NCBI GenBank assembly: GCA_012295275.1
Contig: CM022669.1
Span: 2,981,640-3,045,639, forward strand
Direction of reading: 5' to 3'
DNA from: Chrysomallon squamiferum
Lineage: Eukaryota > Mollusca > Gastropoda > Neomphalida > Peltospiridae
Length of the DNA stretch: 64,000 nucleotides
This document shows, one piece after another, positions 1-12,320 of the stretch (position 1 is the stretch's first letter; each line of letters starts with the position of its first letter). A program made the translations under genes and the position numbers. The notes beneath the pieces were generated by a model. It searched no databases, was not told where the DNA came from, and saw only the letters and a program-made list of their open reading frames with translations.

Positions 1-1079
1 AAAATGAACACTTGTACGGAGGAAGGGGTAAGTAATGACTCTCAAAAAGCGATTTTTTCATGTACATAATATATACATATATATCGGTATGAAGACCACA
101 GGATTTCTCGTAATGATCTGGTGGGGGGTTTGAAAATGTTTCAAAGTGGTATTTCTTAACCCAAATGCGGATTAAGATGCGCCAGTAGTGGAAATGGCAA
201 TAATACGCACATTGTTTATAACACATTTCTTCATTGCCTAAGAACATTTTCATTAGGTTTTTCTGATTTTGAATCCACATGTACGAAAATGTGGTTGCTC
301 TGGCTAAAACATTCTTATAATTCAGCTATATCTTTCAACAAGACTGATACAAAACTTTTATAAAAAAAAACCTAAAAATAAAGACTTGTAAATGGTTATA
401 GAACATTCTAAACTATTGTGCCCTACAGGTAATAATTTTGTAATGTATCTGAAACTTCAGTGGAAACGAACTGACATTTCTAAGATTTCACGTAAACACA
501 AGTTGGCAGGATCTTCAGGCAGATCTCCCAGCAGTCTTTGGCTTGGGAAGATTAAGGATGAAATCAACTTCAGCTGATTCTGCATCAGACACGGAATGTG
601 CAGAGTTCGAAACGTAGACTGTATAAACCAGTGTGAGATATTTTAATTATTTTAGTAAGCCTAGTGACGTGTGTTTGTATTAGCGTAGTGCTAAGTCACC
701 AAACACAGGAATGAAGAATGTGATTTCTCTGCATGTAGCTTTTTTTCTTTTGTTGTCTTTCTCCTGTCACTGACTGACCGAGTCAGAGATTTAAGCAAGA
801 CACGTTTAGAGACTGGAGAAGATTTCTGATTAGTAACAGGTTATTATTATATTTCTAAAGTGATGTATAAGAGTTTGTATTAGTGTTATGGATACTGATG
901 TAGTTTTATTCGATTTAAATAGGAGTATTTGTTGTACATGCATTCTGCAGGATAGTTAATATCGGCATAGTTTTTATATAAAATAACGTGTTACGCACTT
1001 AATATGAACTTAGTCCTTTTTAATACTTATCACGCCGAGAGATGCCAATATCCCATGTATGTGGTGTGTGTTGTCATGT
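1..1079 (+). repeat. Direct duplication, left copy (cut by window edge)
   Basis: Bases 1-1079 match 2544-3621 almost perfectly in the same orientation. I saw only a poly-T length change near 740 and a few substitutions near 870 and 1020-1060. Similarity stops abruptly after the shared bases GTCATGT. The left end is cut by the window, so full unit length is unknown. A 61-codon open frame inside (392-577) recurs identically in the other copy; its identity reflects recent duplication and I do not treat it as a gene. Confidence 0.9.
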
Positions 1080-2543
1080 TGTCACGCCATTTCATTATTA
1101 CAAATAACAATATGTTATTTATATTTGTTAGAATATTAACATATAAATAATCACATTTCTACTTCATTCTGCAATAATATTTATAACTAGATTATTTAAG
1201 ACGTGGAGAGCGAAATCACAAAACTTTCTTTATCGAATACTTCGGCCATATTTGTTATTTAAGCTAATTAGAGAAAACACGTTTTATACGACGATGTCAC
1301 GGACTGCTAACATCAACACATGGTTTGGTATGGATTGATGTTCATTAGTATTTGCGCTTTACTAATCATTCCAGTTTCGCAAGAACACAGTTTCTGTTAG
1401 CAACTATATTGCTGCATGTTTAGTATAAAAAAATATTATGGTAAATCCTATATTATTTAAACCATTTAAAAAGTTGAAAGAAGGGCACCGTTACTTACTG
1501 GTAAAACACTGGACTGAGGCGTGCCTAGTCGTAGGATCAATTACCCTCGGTACCTATGCAGAATTATTTCCCACTATCTCTGGGTAGCATACAAAACTAT
1601 CAGGTACTAGTGGAAAAACAGCATTCCTGCGGCGTGCGGCTGTGCACTTTGTTTTTCATTTCAGTGCAGGCCTTAACGAAACATTTTACTGTTTTTTATC
1701 AGCTGTTATTGTAGTGTATTGTATACTGAAAAAAACGTGTCTTTTCTTCGGACTGGAATATTTCACCAACTTTTTGTCCCCTAAATCTGAAGTGGGTTGA
1801 ATGGAGGTCCGTTAAATCGCAGGATACTAAATTCTGATTATTATTATTATTGTTATGTTTTTATTTAAATTCTTTTAATAATAATAATAACACTTATAAA
1901 AAAAAAAAAAAGTTATGAAATGGCTTGCGACACAAGTGCGATGTGAAGCGTGAGCTCTTTGTGTGTATAAATAAACATATAACACGCTGTGAGTGAATAA
2001 AGAATCTAAATATGTATTTTGAATACTTTCAAATAACTGTTACTGTTAAAACTTGCGACCCATCCCTTGCTAATAACATACGACGTCGGTGATGCACTTT
2101 ACCGCTTTCATTTTCTTTTTTTAGTTTCTAACTGACATCAGCTTCACAGACACTTAACCACGCTTCAATTCAAAATACTGGTAATTTAGAATAGCCTTTA
2201 TTATGTTGGTAGTTTTTATTTTTTTATTTTTTTTAATATGTAGGAGAATGTTGTGTCTATGTTTTGCGTCAACAAATCCCCGAAACCTAAGAAACATTTG
2301 TTCACTGAATAAAACTATTATCGACAATTTTCGCTTTAGACAAATCTAATGCAATCAAAAGCTGTCCGCGGTGACTCAGTCTTTTAAAAGTACTTTTCCT
2401 TTCACTCGCAGGTTTTGTGTGGAATTATTATGTAGAAATAACAGTGTTTGAAAACATATTTACACAGGTGACTACTCTGTTCAAATTTCTGTGTTTGTGT
2501 TTACGATGATGTCTGATACAAACTAATCAAAGCTGACTTGTAT
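1080..2543 (+). other. Spacer between the two duplicate copies; no gene seen
   Basis: AT-rich DNA with no convincing coding region. The part from about 1735 to 2200 belongs to a dispersed repeat family with reverse-complement copies near 29.5 kb and 30.8-31.4 kb. The part from about 2270 to 2540 has a diverged same-strand copy at about 7100-7340, sharing the phrases TAGACAAATCT and CTGTTCAA followed by TTTCTGTGT. If the flanking duplicates were LTRs this would be the internal region, but no gag, pol or tRNA-primer-site signal is visible. Confidence 0.6.
1735..2200 (+). repeat. Dispersed repeat, forward copy
   Basis: Contains landmark phrases found as reverse complements in two other places: GGCTTGCGACACAAGTGCGA, ACTTGCGACCCATCCCTTGC and GACATCAGCTTCACAGACAC. 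The inverted copies lie at about 29495-29830 and 30815-31415. Short A-runs and ATT repeats inside the element vary in length between copies. No coding capacity is visible, so this is a non-autonomous or decayed element of unknown class. Confidence 0.75.
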
Positions 2544-3621
2544 AAAATGAACACTTGTACGGAGGAAGGGGTAAGTAATGACTCTCAAAAAGCGATTTTT
2601 TCATGTACATAATATATACATATATATCGGTATGAAGACCACAGGATTTCTCGTAATGATCTGGTGGGGGGTTTGAAAATGTTTCAAAGTGGTATTTCTT
2701 AACCCAAATGCGGATTAAGATGCGCCAGTAGTGGAAATGGCAATAATACGCACATTGTTTATAACACATTTCTTCATTGCCTAAGAACATTTTCATTAGG
2801 TTTTTCTGATTTTGAATCCACATGTACGAAAATGTGGTTGCTCTGGCTAAAACATTCTTATAATTCAGCTATATCTTTCAACAAGACTGATACAAAACTT
2901 TTATAAAAAAAAACCTAAAAATAAAGACTTGTAAATGGTTATAGAACATTCTAAACTATTGTGCCCTACAGGTAATAATTTTGTAATGTATCTGAAACTT
3001 CAGTGGAAACGAACTGACATTTCTAAGATTTCACGTAAACACAAGTTGGCAGGATCTTCAGGCAGATCTCCCAGCAGTCTTTGGCTTGGGAAGATTAAGG
3101 ATGAAATCAACTTCAGCTGATTCTGCATCAGACACGGAATGTGCAGAGTTCGAAACGTAGACTGTATAAACCAGTGTGAGATATTTTAATTATTTTAGTA
3201 AGCCTAGTGACGTGTGTTTGTATTAGCGTAGTGCTAAGTCACCAAACACAGGAATGAAGAATGTGATTTCTCTGCATGTAGCTTTTTTCTTTTGTTGTCT
3301 TTCTCCTGTCACTGACTGACCGAGTCAGAGATTTAAGCAAGACACGTTTAGAGACTGGAGAAGATTTCTGATTAGTAACAGGTTATTATTATATTTCTAA
3401 AGTGATGTATAAGAGTTTGTGTTAGTGTTATGGATACTGATGTAGTTTTATTCGATTTAAATAGGAGTATTTGTTGTACATGCATTCTGCAGGATAGTTA
3501 ATATCGGCATAGTTTTTATATAAAATAACGTGTTACGCACTTAATATGAACTTAGTCCTTTTTGATGCTTATCACGCCGAGAGATGCCAGTATCCCATGT
3601 AGATGGTGTGTGCTGTCATGT
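2544..3621 (+). repeat. Direct duplication, right copy
   Basis: Second copy of the unit starting at base 1, at a spacing of 2,543 bp. The sequence right of this copy (3622 onward) is unrelated to that right of the left copy. A diverged repeat pair (2270-2540 with about 4050-4145, against 7100-7510) is interrupted by about 1.5 kb here, which suggests this copy and its right flank were inserted into an older repeat. Confidence 0.85.
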
Positions 3622-4751
3622 GAGTTGTTTAGTTATTTAAATAGTTGTGTAATCTGTTAAAACGCGCAATATAATCTCACCTGAATATTTGTGACGTTTA
3701 ATGAGGTATTTAAACATACATATTAGGAGCTGTCTAGATTTAATTAACAACATATGTGATATTATGCCTATTTTTTAATAATGTATAGTTTTTATTATTC
3801 AGTATTATAAGTTCTGATGTATGATAAGTTCCACGAATGTTGTATTTGAAGGTAATGTAGTTGTAATAAATACCTGATGTTCATATCACATGGTTTGTAT
3901 GATGAAAATAATTTGATTTTATGACGTGACGATACTGTACAAATAATTATTTGCTTATCTTCAGGATAAAAGGAGGAAAATTTGAGAATATAATCATCTT
4001 CCTAACCCTGCAGTGTTCACTTTAAATATGAATACCCATAACTATTACACTTTCAGCCAGCTTCTCAAATTAAATCAAAGGAATACATGTGTTTATTGTC
4101 GGATATTTCAACCTTAGCCTAAACATCGCTGAGGATAAAAGCTTTGAAACCTGTTTAAAGTAGACTAATCAGCGAAAACAAACAATCGTTATCGCCATTG
4201 AAGTGTCCAGTCACCCAGCTGAAAGATATACCACGTCATCACTGACATGCTGAGTGACCAGTCCAAGTCGTTACAATGGTATCCTCCCAATAACCATATG
4301 GTCAATAGTCCTACAGTTTGGAAAGCAGTCAAGCAGTAAGTAAGCTGGACACACCTGTGTGGGGAATGATCAGCTAGTGTTGACTGTGTTTCATTTCTAA
4401 CTGTTGTAATCACAACTCTGGTGGGAAGCATGTGTTCATGGTCAGTCCAATTATATGGAGACGTTGCTCTTAAATAGAAGGTCTTTGAAGGAGATATGTT
4501 TTGATGGTGACTGGAAAAAAAGTCACAGGAAAAAAGTCACAGAAGAAAAGTCACAGTTTAGCATAGAAAAAAATGTCACGGGAAAAAAAGTAAAAAAATG
4601 TATGGGTTTCTAGAGTACTGAATATGGCATCATAGATTGCATGAGGTAATTCTTAAGCTTACTGATTAGGCGAGATTAAAGAAAGGGGTTTCATATTAGG
4701 TCTAGCCTGGGTTTAGCTAACTGATTAGGATAGATTTAAACTAAGGGCTTC
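3622..4751. other. Gene-free stretch with small tandem repeats
   Basis: No supported gene. At about 4513-4590 a short motif (AAAAAGTCACAG) recurs about four times with drift. At about 4660-4757 a block beginning CTGATTAGG is present twice. The segment 4052-4145 resembles 7440-7520 (shared CAGCTTCTCA and AAACATCG). An open frame on the minus strand at 4189-4431 has no recognisable product. Confidence 0.5.
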
Positions 4752-5023
4752 CTATTGTAAAGGATTTATAAAATGTGTTTCACTATATATTCTCCAACTT
4801 GCTCTAGTATCAGAAGTATGTTTAATAAGGGTGGTAACAAAATCTGTTATGAGAGTTTCATGTATACCAAAACATGCAACTCTCAAAACAAAGTTGTGGT
4901 GGAGATGTGTAAAACATTCTAGTTGTAATTGTCGCGGTTCAATGATAACAGACTTACACATAGAGCCTTGAGGACCGCAAGACTGTGGCAGGATTTCTTC
5001 GTGGTATTGGGTAGAACATCCGC
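4752..5023 (-). CDS. Possible terminal exon of a small secreted Cys-containing protein
   Basis: I do not recognise this sequence. On the minus strand an open frame runs from an acceptor-like site (GGCGGGTTTAG, AG just above 5023) to a TAG stop at 4752. It encodes about 89 residues with five cysteines and no transmembrane segment. Its start phase matches the exon-like sequence at 6204-6252 (16 codons plus one base), so the two could form a gene of about 106 residues, with the MULE relic lying in its intron on the other strand. This is an inference from phase only; the 3' end overlaps a small tandem repeat, and the frame may be fortuitous. Confidence 0.25.
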
Positions 5024-5159
5024 CTAAACCCGCCAATATTAAAATCAAAGAAAATGTGTTTCATTTATCTTTCATTTCTAATATAATTCTTAATTTTAAT
5101 AAAAGATTATGACTTTTTTCCTAGAATTCTTTACAAAGAAGAGATAGTCAGGCAAAGTA

Positions 5160-5760
5160 TTGCCATCATTCCCCAGTAGGAGCAGCGAACTGTACACACA
5201 TCAATGGAAGCAGACCCCTGCACTTTTCCTGACAAGATCCCAACCTGGACCTTACTGGAGAATGGACAGAGACTGGACAGAGACTGCTGATAGTGATGCA
5301 GATAAGACACTGATCTTCTCCACTGAACAAAATTTTCATACTTTGCATGATCTACATGGACTGCTCCTTTTCTTCATGTCCTGAGCTCTGGGATCAAGTT
5401 TACATTCTTCATGCCAGGAGTGGGTCAGTCACATATGCGCTAGTATCTGCCTTGCTGCCCATCAGACAGACAGCCACCTACCACAAGACAAAATTCAGGC
5501 CGCATGGATTGAAACCATGGAATCGACACCAAATGTATCTCGTTCCCAAGAGTTCAATGACTACATGGTCGTCAACTGGATTGATGATGATGGTCGCTTC
5601 CCCCTGCCGGTCTGGAACCATCATGAGACAGATGGGCCAACAACAATGTGGAAGGATTCCACAACCGACTCAACAAGGCAATGCCCCACTACCTCCCGAA
5701 CATCTATCGATTTGTGGACATTATCAAGAAGATTGAGTGTGAAGACTGAGCCAAGATTTC
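5160..5760 (+). pseudogene. MULE-type (Mutator-like) transposase relic
   Basis: Four blocks typical of the MULE transposase core, as found with FLYWCH-type zinc-finger transposases, occur in correct order but in different frames. They are TLIFSTEQNF (~5310-5340), CPELWDQVYILHARSGS (~5365-5430, followed by ALVSALLP), NWIDDDGRFPLPVWNHH (~5574-5624), and NNNVEGFHNRLNKAMPHYLP followed by NIYRFVDIIKK (~5639-5735), ending at TGA. At least three frame changes separate them, so no functional protein can be made. The family pattern is DGTFK...QLY.IH...P.VYALLP, then W...WN.H, then RTNN.VEG.H. No terminal inverted repeats were identified. Confidence 0.75.
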
Positions 5761-6203
5761 CCAGACTGACTTCGGAGCTGCTCCTCCGTCCCACAAATGT
5801 GTATACAGAGAGATGGAAAACAGACCGGTTAGATTCAAACATCAGTTACAGCAGAGTCAAGACACCTCTTCAGTTCTTATATGTTGTAGGCTATCTGCTG
5901 AAACTTAAGTCATCAAGTTATCTGGATGAAATAAAATGTATAAATAGTTATAAGCCTTTCTTTCATTTATTTATTGCCGTAGTCATACAGTATACAAGAA
6001 TGTAGGATCATACCATTTTTTTTTTTATCTGGGTAATGGGCAGAGGATTAACTGTGCATTAAACCTTGACCTGTGTTGTTATAAACTGTATGAAATATTA
6101 AAATAGATAATCTTTTCTTTTCTTTTTCTTTTCCATTTTTTCATTCATTCTTTCTTTCTTTTTAAATATTAAGCCAATAAAAGTATAATAAAATGATACT
6201 AAC

Positions 6204-6252
6204 CTGAGTTTTGCAGAACATCCAAATTTACGAATGAACCTGTGAAAATCAT
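6204..6252 (-). pseudogene. Decayed duplicate of the Ig-gene signal-peptide exon
   Basis: Minus-strand sequence from ATG (6252-6250) to a donor (CTCAG then GTTAGT) is 49 bases long, exactly the length and phase of the Ig gene's first coding exon at 12272-12320. The leader (TCACATCTTTA before the ATG), the C-terminal codons and the intron start (GTTAGT followed by TCATTT) are shared. The encoded peptide is MIFTGSFVNLDVLQNS against MLTALFVGLGVLLQHS; polar residues now break the hydrophobic core. It could be a dead exon or the first exon of a diverged paralogue (see 4752-5023). Confidence 0.6.
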
Positions 6253-6510
6253 TCTTAAAGATGTGAAAGAAAACTATCGATAAATTCCAATTTTTACAGT
6301 TAACGCATAATGTTTATATTCTTTACATCATTAACAATAACATTAGCAATAAAAACAACAACAACAACACTAATAATAATAATAATACTCAAGAGATAAT
6401 AAATGACAGCTAGTGACACAAAAAAAATAAAAAAATAAAAAACAAATGAACAAATAAATAAAACAATATAGAAATTACAGATGACACAAATTATATCAAC
6501 GAATACAAAG

Positions 6511-7827
<1,317 letters not shown>

Positions 7828-8138
7828 TTACTTACGATATAACGTAACATTCATCGTTTTCCGCCCGTGGTTGTTATGGGAAACGCATTCATATTCTCCG
7901 TAGTCGTGATTCAGCACGTGCAAAATTCTCAGTCGCGAGTGAGTTCGATACCGGCCCGTTGTTGTTGACGTCGTGCGATATTTGAAGTTGTTGCGTAGTC
8001 GTACTCCGTTTCGTATCCAGTAAACTGACGGTCTGGGGTGAGCGACAGCGCTGCAAGTTAAATACACGTCTTTTCCTTTCCTTTGCCCAACTCGGGGCTT
8101 CTCAGAATAAACTTTCGGTTCACCTGTTAATCAGTATA

Positions 8139-8194
<56 letters not shown>

Positions 8195-8351
8195 CAACAA
8201 CAACAATAATAATAATACGGTAAGCATTGAAAACTAATTACAAATAAATATTTAAAATAAAATAAAAAAATAAAAAAATAAATAAAATAAGAATAACTTT
8301 ACTATTTTGTATTGAGATACATACAAACACAGTAGATACGCCAAATGCGAG

Positions 8352-8400
<49 letters not shown>

Positions 8401-9922
8401 GACACACAAACATTCAAACATACAGATATACTTACTTTCTGTTGAAGGTTCCGGTGGTGTTGTTTCCGGAGCCAAAGGCGTTGTCGTTGGAACAGCTGAA
8501 TGAAAAATACATAATTATACTGGTAGCTAATAATCATTAAATGAGAACAACAATCGTAATTAAATAAATAAATCAATACGTAAACAAGTAAGTAAATAAA
8601 TATTTTAATGAATTAACGTATTTCATTTCTCTGTTTCTCCAGCTGGATTCAAGTACTTGTAATTGATATAGGTGAAAATTTAGTAAGCTTTAGGTTATTT
8701 TGTCACCCGTCATCTTTCTGTCTTTCTATAGTCCTCTTCCTTCCGCTCCCCCCACCCCAAACTGTACAAGACAGGAAGCGTTACCTTCAACACTGAGTGT
8801 AATTCTGGCTCGCGCTGAAGGTGGTATTTTGTTTTTGGCTACACACATATACTCTCCACTGTCGCTAGGTGAAACATTCTCCAGTTTCAACTCTTCCCCC
8901 TGGGTTGTATATGCTGAAATAACAAACAGGATTATAACACAATTGTAAATATGAGGCAAAAAATCTTTTACAACTCGTTTCTATTTTAAAATATTTGACT
9001 ACATTCGTATTGTATCTGTCAGCTTAAAAATAAGGCCACGCGAATCACGTGGATACCCTATCTTGCGCATTTGACATAAAATAACTGAAGAGCTTTGGGT
9101 ATCATACTAAAATGAAAATTCCAAAGTATCATTTTAGTGTTGGCTGAATTGTTAGCTTGGGCATTCAAATCACTCAGACAGTTGTGGAGTACAAAATTAC
9201 AGTTCTGAAACCTGTGAAAACTGTCAGATTAAACGTTACGCACACATTTTGAACTTCCTGTTGTCTATCACAGTGCGGCGCTGCCAGGAGATGGTTGGAG
9301 TGGGAAAACCGGAGAACTGACAGCGGAGGGTTACAGAATCACCCTCCTTGGCGGTTACTTCCTTTCTGAAACTCTCCTTAACCATAGAAGGTGACCTTCT
9401 TGTCGGACCTGCAAATAGAAAGAAAATCAAAAAGTAAAAAGAATTTCATTAAAATGTATCTATATACAAAAAACAAACTGAATACTGTTTTGTATACTTC
9501 TGTTTCATTTTAACTGAACTATCAGTAAGCCTTTGTAAATAATAAAGTGTAATAATGTTAAACTCAGCTGTAGTGTTGATCAGTTGCAACGACAGGGTTT
9601 ATTAAAATATCTCACCTGCATTCTTCAGTACTACAGTGTGCGTAAGGACTGGGTTCGTGTTCACTTGACAGGTGTAACGTCCAAAATCAGACTCACAAAC
9701 CCTCTTGATCCGAAGACTCCAGTCTTCCCTGTTTGTGTGGATAACTCGCATTCGTCTGTTTCCGGAGAAAACCTTTTTTCGATACGTCAAAACGTCACCT
9801 TTGTCATCCATCCACACAACCTGAAATCAAAGAAAAACAAACAACCTAATAAATAAATCAATAAATAAATAAATAAAAATAAAATATATATATAATTAAT
9901 GGATTTAATGTGTAATTAAAGA

Positions 9923-9962
<40 letters not shown>

Positions 9963-9969
9963 AAATAAA

Positions 9970-10003
<34 letters not shown>

Positions 10004-10177
10004 GTACTAACGTTTAATTCTGTTCATAAAAGAAGCTACAGAACTACAGTATTACGCAAATTGATGTAATAACCTCTTACTCTAAGTGAGTCGACTGTGT
10101 GATCTAGTTTTAACATATAAGTTTTTTTTAAATTATTATTCTTTTCTTTAAAACAGACATATTAGCCTATAAAGTTC

Positions 10178-10252
<75 letters not shown>

Positions 10253-11283
10253 ATAGTTGTAGTAGTAGTAGTAGTAGTAAGTTTAGTAGTAACAGTAATA
10301 ATGACAGTAGCAGCTGCTGAACTAACATTACTAGTGGTGAGATGTTTTGCTATTTTGTAAAGGTGGAAAATCCGCAGCAAATCTCAGTGAAAAAACAACA
10401 GACCACTTCCAGGTAAATATACATTTTTCTAATAAAATACATTTTTATTTATTAAAATGTGATTTAAAATCTTGTCATAATTATAAAAGCTACAATGAAT
10501 AAGCAGCATTTTGGAAGTGATGCTTATAATAATAGCAATTTATAAATAAATAAACAAATAAATAAATAAATAACAACAGCAACAACAATAATAATAATAA
10601 ACATAATAATAATAATAAAGAAATAATAAAACAAACAAATAAATAAATAAATAAAAATATAAAAAACCGTTCAAACGGATAAAATCATAGTAACATTATA
10701 ATTTAGTTTTGCGACAAACAGAATGTTAAGAAAGTTAAAAATTAAACTAACTTTGTGATGTTTTATGTGCTTCACTTTACAAGGCAAGATCACTGTTTCT
10801 CCATAGTCTACACTGACTGAGTTTGGTTTCGACTCTATGTGGGTATCCGTGTTACCTGACGAAAAAGAGTTCATGATGTTTATATACTTAACAGAAGATT
10901 AGGGAGAGAGAGAGAGAAGAAGACAGAAAAGTGCAATAAATAAATATAAGACTAATATTATTTTGATATGGATCCAACAGACTGCATAATAAGTAAATAA
11001 ACACATAAAGACTATTTTAGACATAGTACCTGACATCATCAAGGAAATTCGTTACGAAATAGTTTCCCTCTCCTGTTAACTGACACTGGTACTCCCCAGA
11101 ATCCCAGAGAGTCGGGTTTCTTATCGTCAGTGTCCATAATTCAGAGTCTTGGAAATGAGTCACGTGGTATTTCTTTACTGGACTGAACTTTGTGATTCCC
11201 ACTGATATTGGGACAGGATCCGAGAGTTTCCGCCATATCACCTACATGATAATAATACTGATAACAACAACAACAACAACAAC

Positions 11284-11325
<42 letters not shown>

Positions 11326-11407
11326 TAATTATTATTATTATAATAATTATAATAATATGTCAATAGAGACAATAATAACAATGAAAACAAAATGCAAAAA
11401 CACACAC

Positions 11408-11467
<60 letters not shown>

Positions 11468-12320
11468 ATGGAGAGAAGATGAGCTTTTATAATTATGTCA
11501 GGATTAAGGATCATTGACAAGAACTAAAAGAAACTGTTGATATAAAACATCAAAGAAATAATTCAGTAAGATATTATAAATATCTGTATGAGTAAGAAAA
11601 GAAGTAATATTGAATTTAACAATAAATTTATCAGTAAAATAGAGTGTTAAAACGTAGTATTATGTTCTAATATTTGTATCTGTTATGATTAATAAAACAG
11701 AGTGTTAAATAGTAGTATTACGTTCTAATATTTTTATCTGTTATGATCAGTAAAACACAGTATTAAATAACGGCATTATGTTCTAATATTTGTATTTTTG
11801 GAAACCCTCCAAAGCAAAAAGAAAAACAAACAACAATTTACGAATGGCAGCAAGCAAGATAATAAGATTAAGTTTGAGTACTTACAGTTCTTTTGTTTAT
11901 GTTTTTAACATGACATCTGAGAACGACGTCATTGCCAGCAGTGTAGCTGATGTAAAGCGAGCTGGAACTGAGCTGGGGTTCGGGTAACAGACAAACCACT
12001 GTAGAAGCGTAAAATATAACAAATGTACAGTGTAACAGCTGGGCAAAACTGTTAAATGAAGACAATAATCAGAAGGTTTAGTTAAAGCGAGGGGATAATT
12101 ATTACTAAAATATTAAATCAATCAATGTAAAAAACCAAGAACAAAAAAACAAAAAAAAAAAAAAACACCAATTAAAAAAAAAAAATAACGTTTATAATCT
12201 TCCAAAATAAAATAAAATGTATTTTAAGAAAGTAAATCCTGGTAATATAATTCAAAGTAAATGAAACTAACCTGAATGTTGCAGAAGAACACCTAAACCC
12301 ACGAACAAAGCTGTAAGCAT
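7828..12320 (-). CDS. Secreted/surface Ig-superfamily protein, four Ig domains (Dpr/lachesin/IgLON-like)
   Basis: Coding exons in gene order are 12320-12272, 11998-11886, 11241-11030, 10855-10752, 9820-9616, 9408-9244, 8913-8785, 8495-8436 and 8123-7828. Exon 1 encodes a signal peptide (MLTALFVGLGVLLQHS). Ig1 spans exons 2-3 (VVLRC, VIW, then DSGEYQC), Ig2 exons 4-5 (VILPC, VVW, DFGRYTC), Ig3 exons 6-7 (VTLRC, ISW, DSGEYMC), and Ig4 exon 9 (VYLTC, VYW, DYGEYEC). Exon 8 is a Thr/Pro-rich linker (VPTTTPLAPETTPPEPSTES). Phases agree at every junction except exon 3 to exon 4, where the visible donor (11029) leaves phase 2 but exon 4 needs phase 1. The frame ends LYRK then TAA at 7828, but a perfect GTAAGT donor at 7835 could join a further exon (GPI or membrane anchor). 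Such proteins act in cell recognition, adhesion or humoral immunity; which applies here is not shown. About 444 codons. Confidence 0.85.
8138..8405. repeat. (TAA)n and (CA)n arrays in an Ig-gene intron
   Basis: (TAA)n covers about 8138-8218 and (CA)n about 8353-8405. Both lie in the intron between the Thr/Pro linker exon and the fourth Ig exon, about 30-50 bases from the adjacent splice sites. Confidence 0.9.
9930..10005. repeat. Poly-A followed by (AAT)n
   Basis: An uninterrupted A run of about 30 (9930-9960) is followed by (AAT)n to about 10003. It lies in the intron between Ig exons 4 and 5. Read on the minus strand it is a T-rich tract. Confidence 0.9.
10178..10290. repeat. (AAT)n/(AGT)n composite array
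   Basis: AAT repeats pass into AGT repeats and end about 75 bases before the chitin-synthase-like exon fragment at 10363-10412. A similar mixed AAT/AGT tract precedes the genuine chitin synthase exon at 51950, so the array may have been copied with the exon. Confidence 0.9.
10363..10412 (+). pseudogene. Orphan copy of a chitin-synthase motor exon (exon 13)
   Basis: On the plus strand, inside an intron of the minus-strand Ig gene, lies a sequence encoding GKSAANLSEKTTDHFQ followed by a GTAAAT donor. The chitin synthase exon at 51950-52010 encodes RKSAGKLTGKTTDHFQ followed by GTATTT. By eye, 40 of 48 bases and 11 of 16 residues match, and most differences are silent or conservative. An acceptor-like TTTGTAAAG precedes it. 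The copy lacks about 11 bases of the exon's 5' part, so spliced identically it would shift frame. I infer a DNA-level duplication or a remnant of a second chitin synthase copy. Confidence 0.7.
11262..11463. repeat. (CAA)n/(AAT)n and (GA)n arrays
   Basis: CAA and AAT repeats cover about 11262-11360, and (GA)n about 11411-11463. Both lie in the intron between the two halves of the first Ig domain. Confidence 0.9.

Noticed and set aside
392-577. 61-residue frame present identically twice (392-577 and 2935-3120)
   Set aside because: Identity is explained by the recent direct duplication; no homology, splice context or compositional signal supports coding.
2527-2823. 98-residue minus-strand frame
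   Set aside because: Runs across the duplication boundary and has no recognisable domain.
4189-4431. 80-residue minus-strand frame
   Set aside because: No recognisable family, no splice partners of matching phase and no supporting context.
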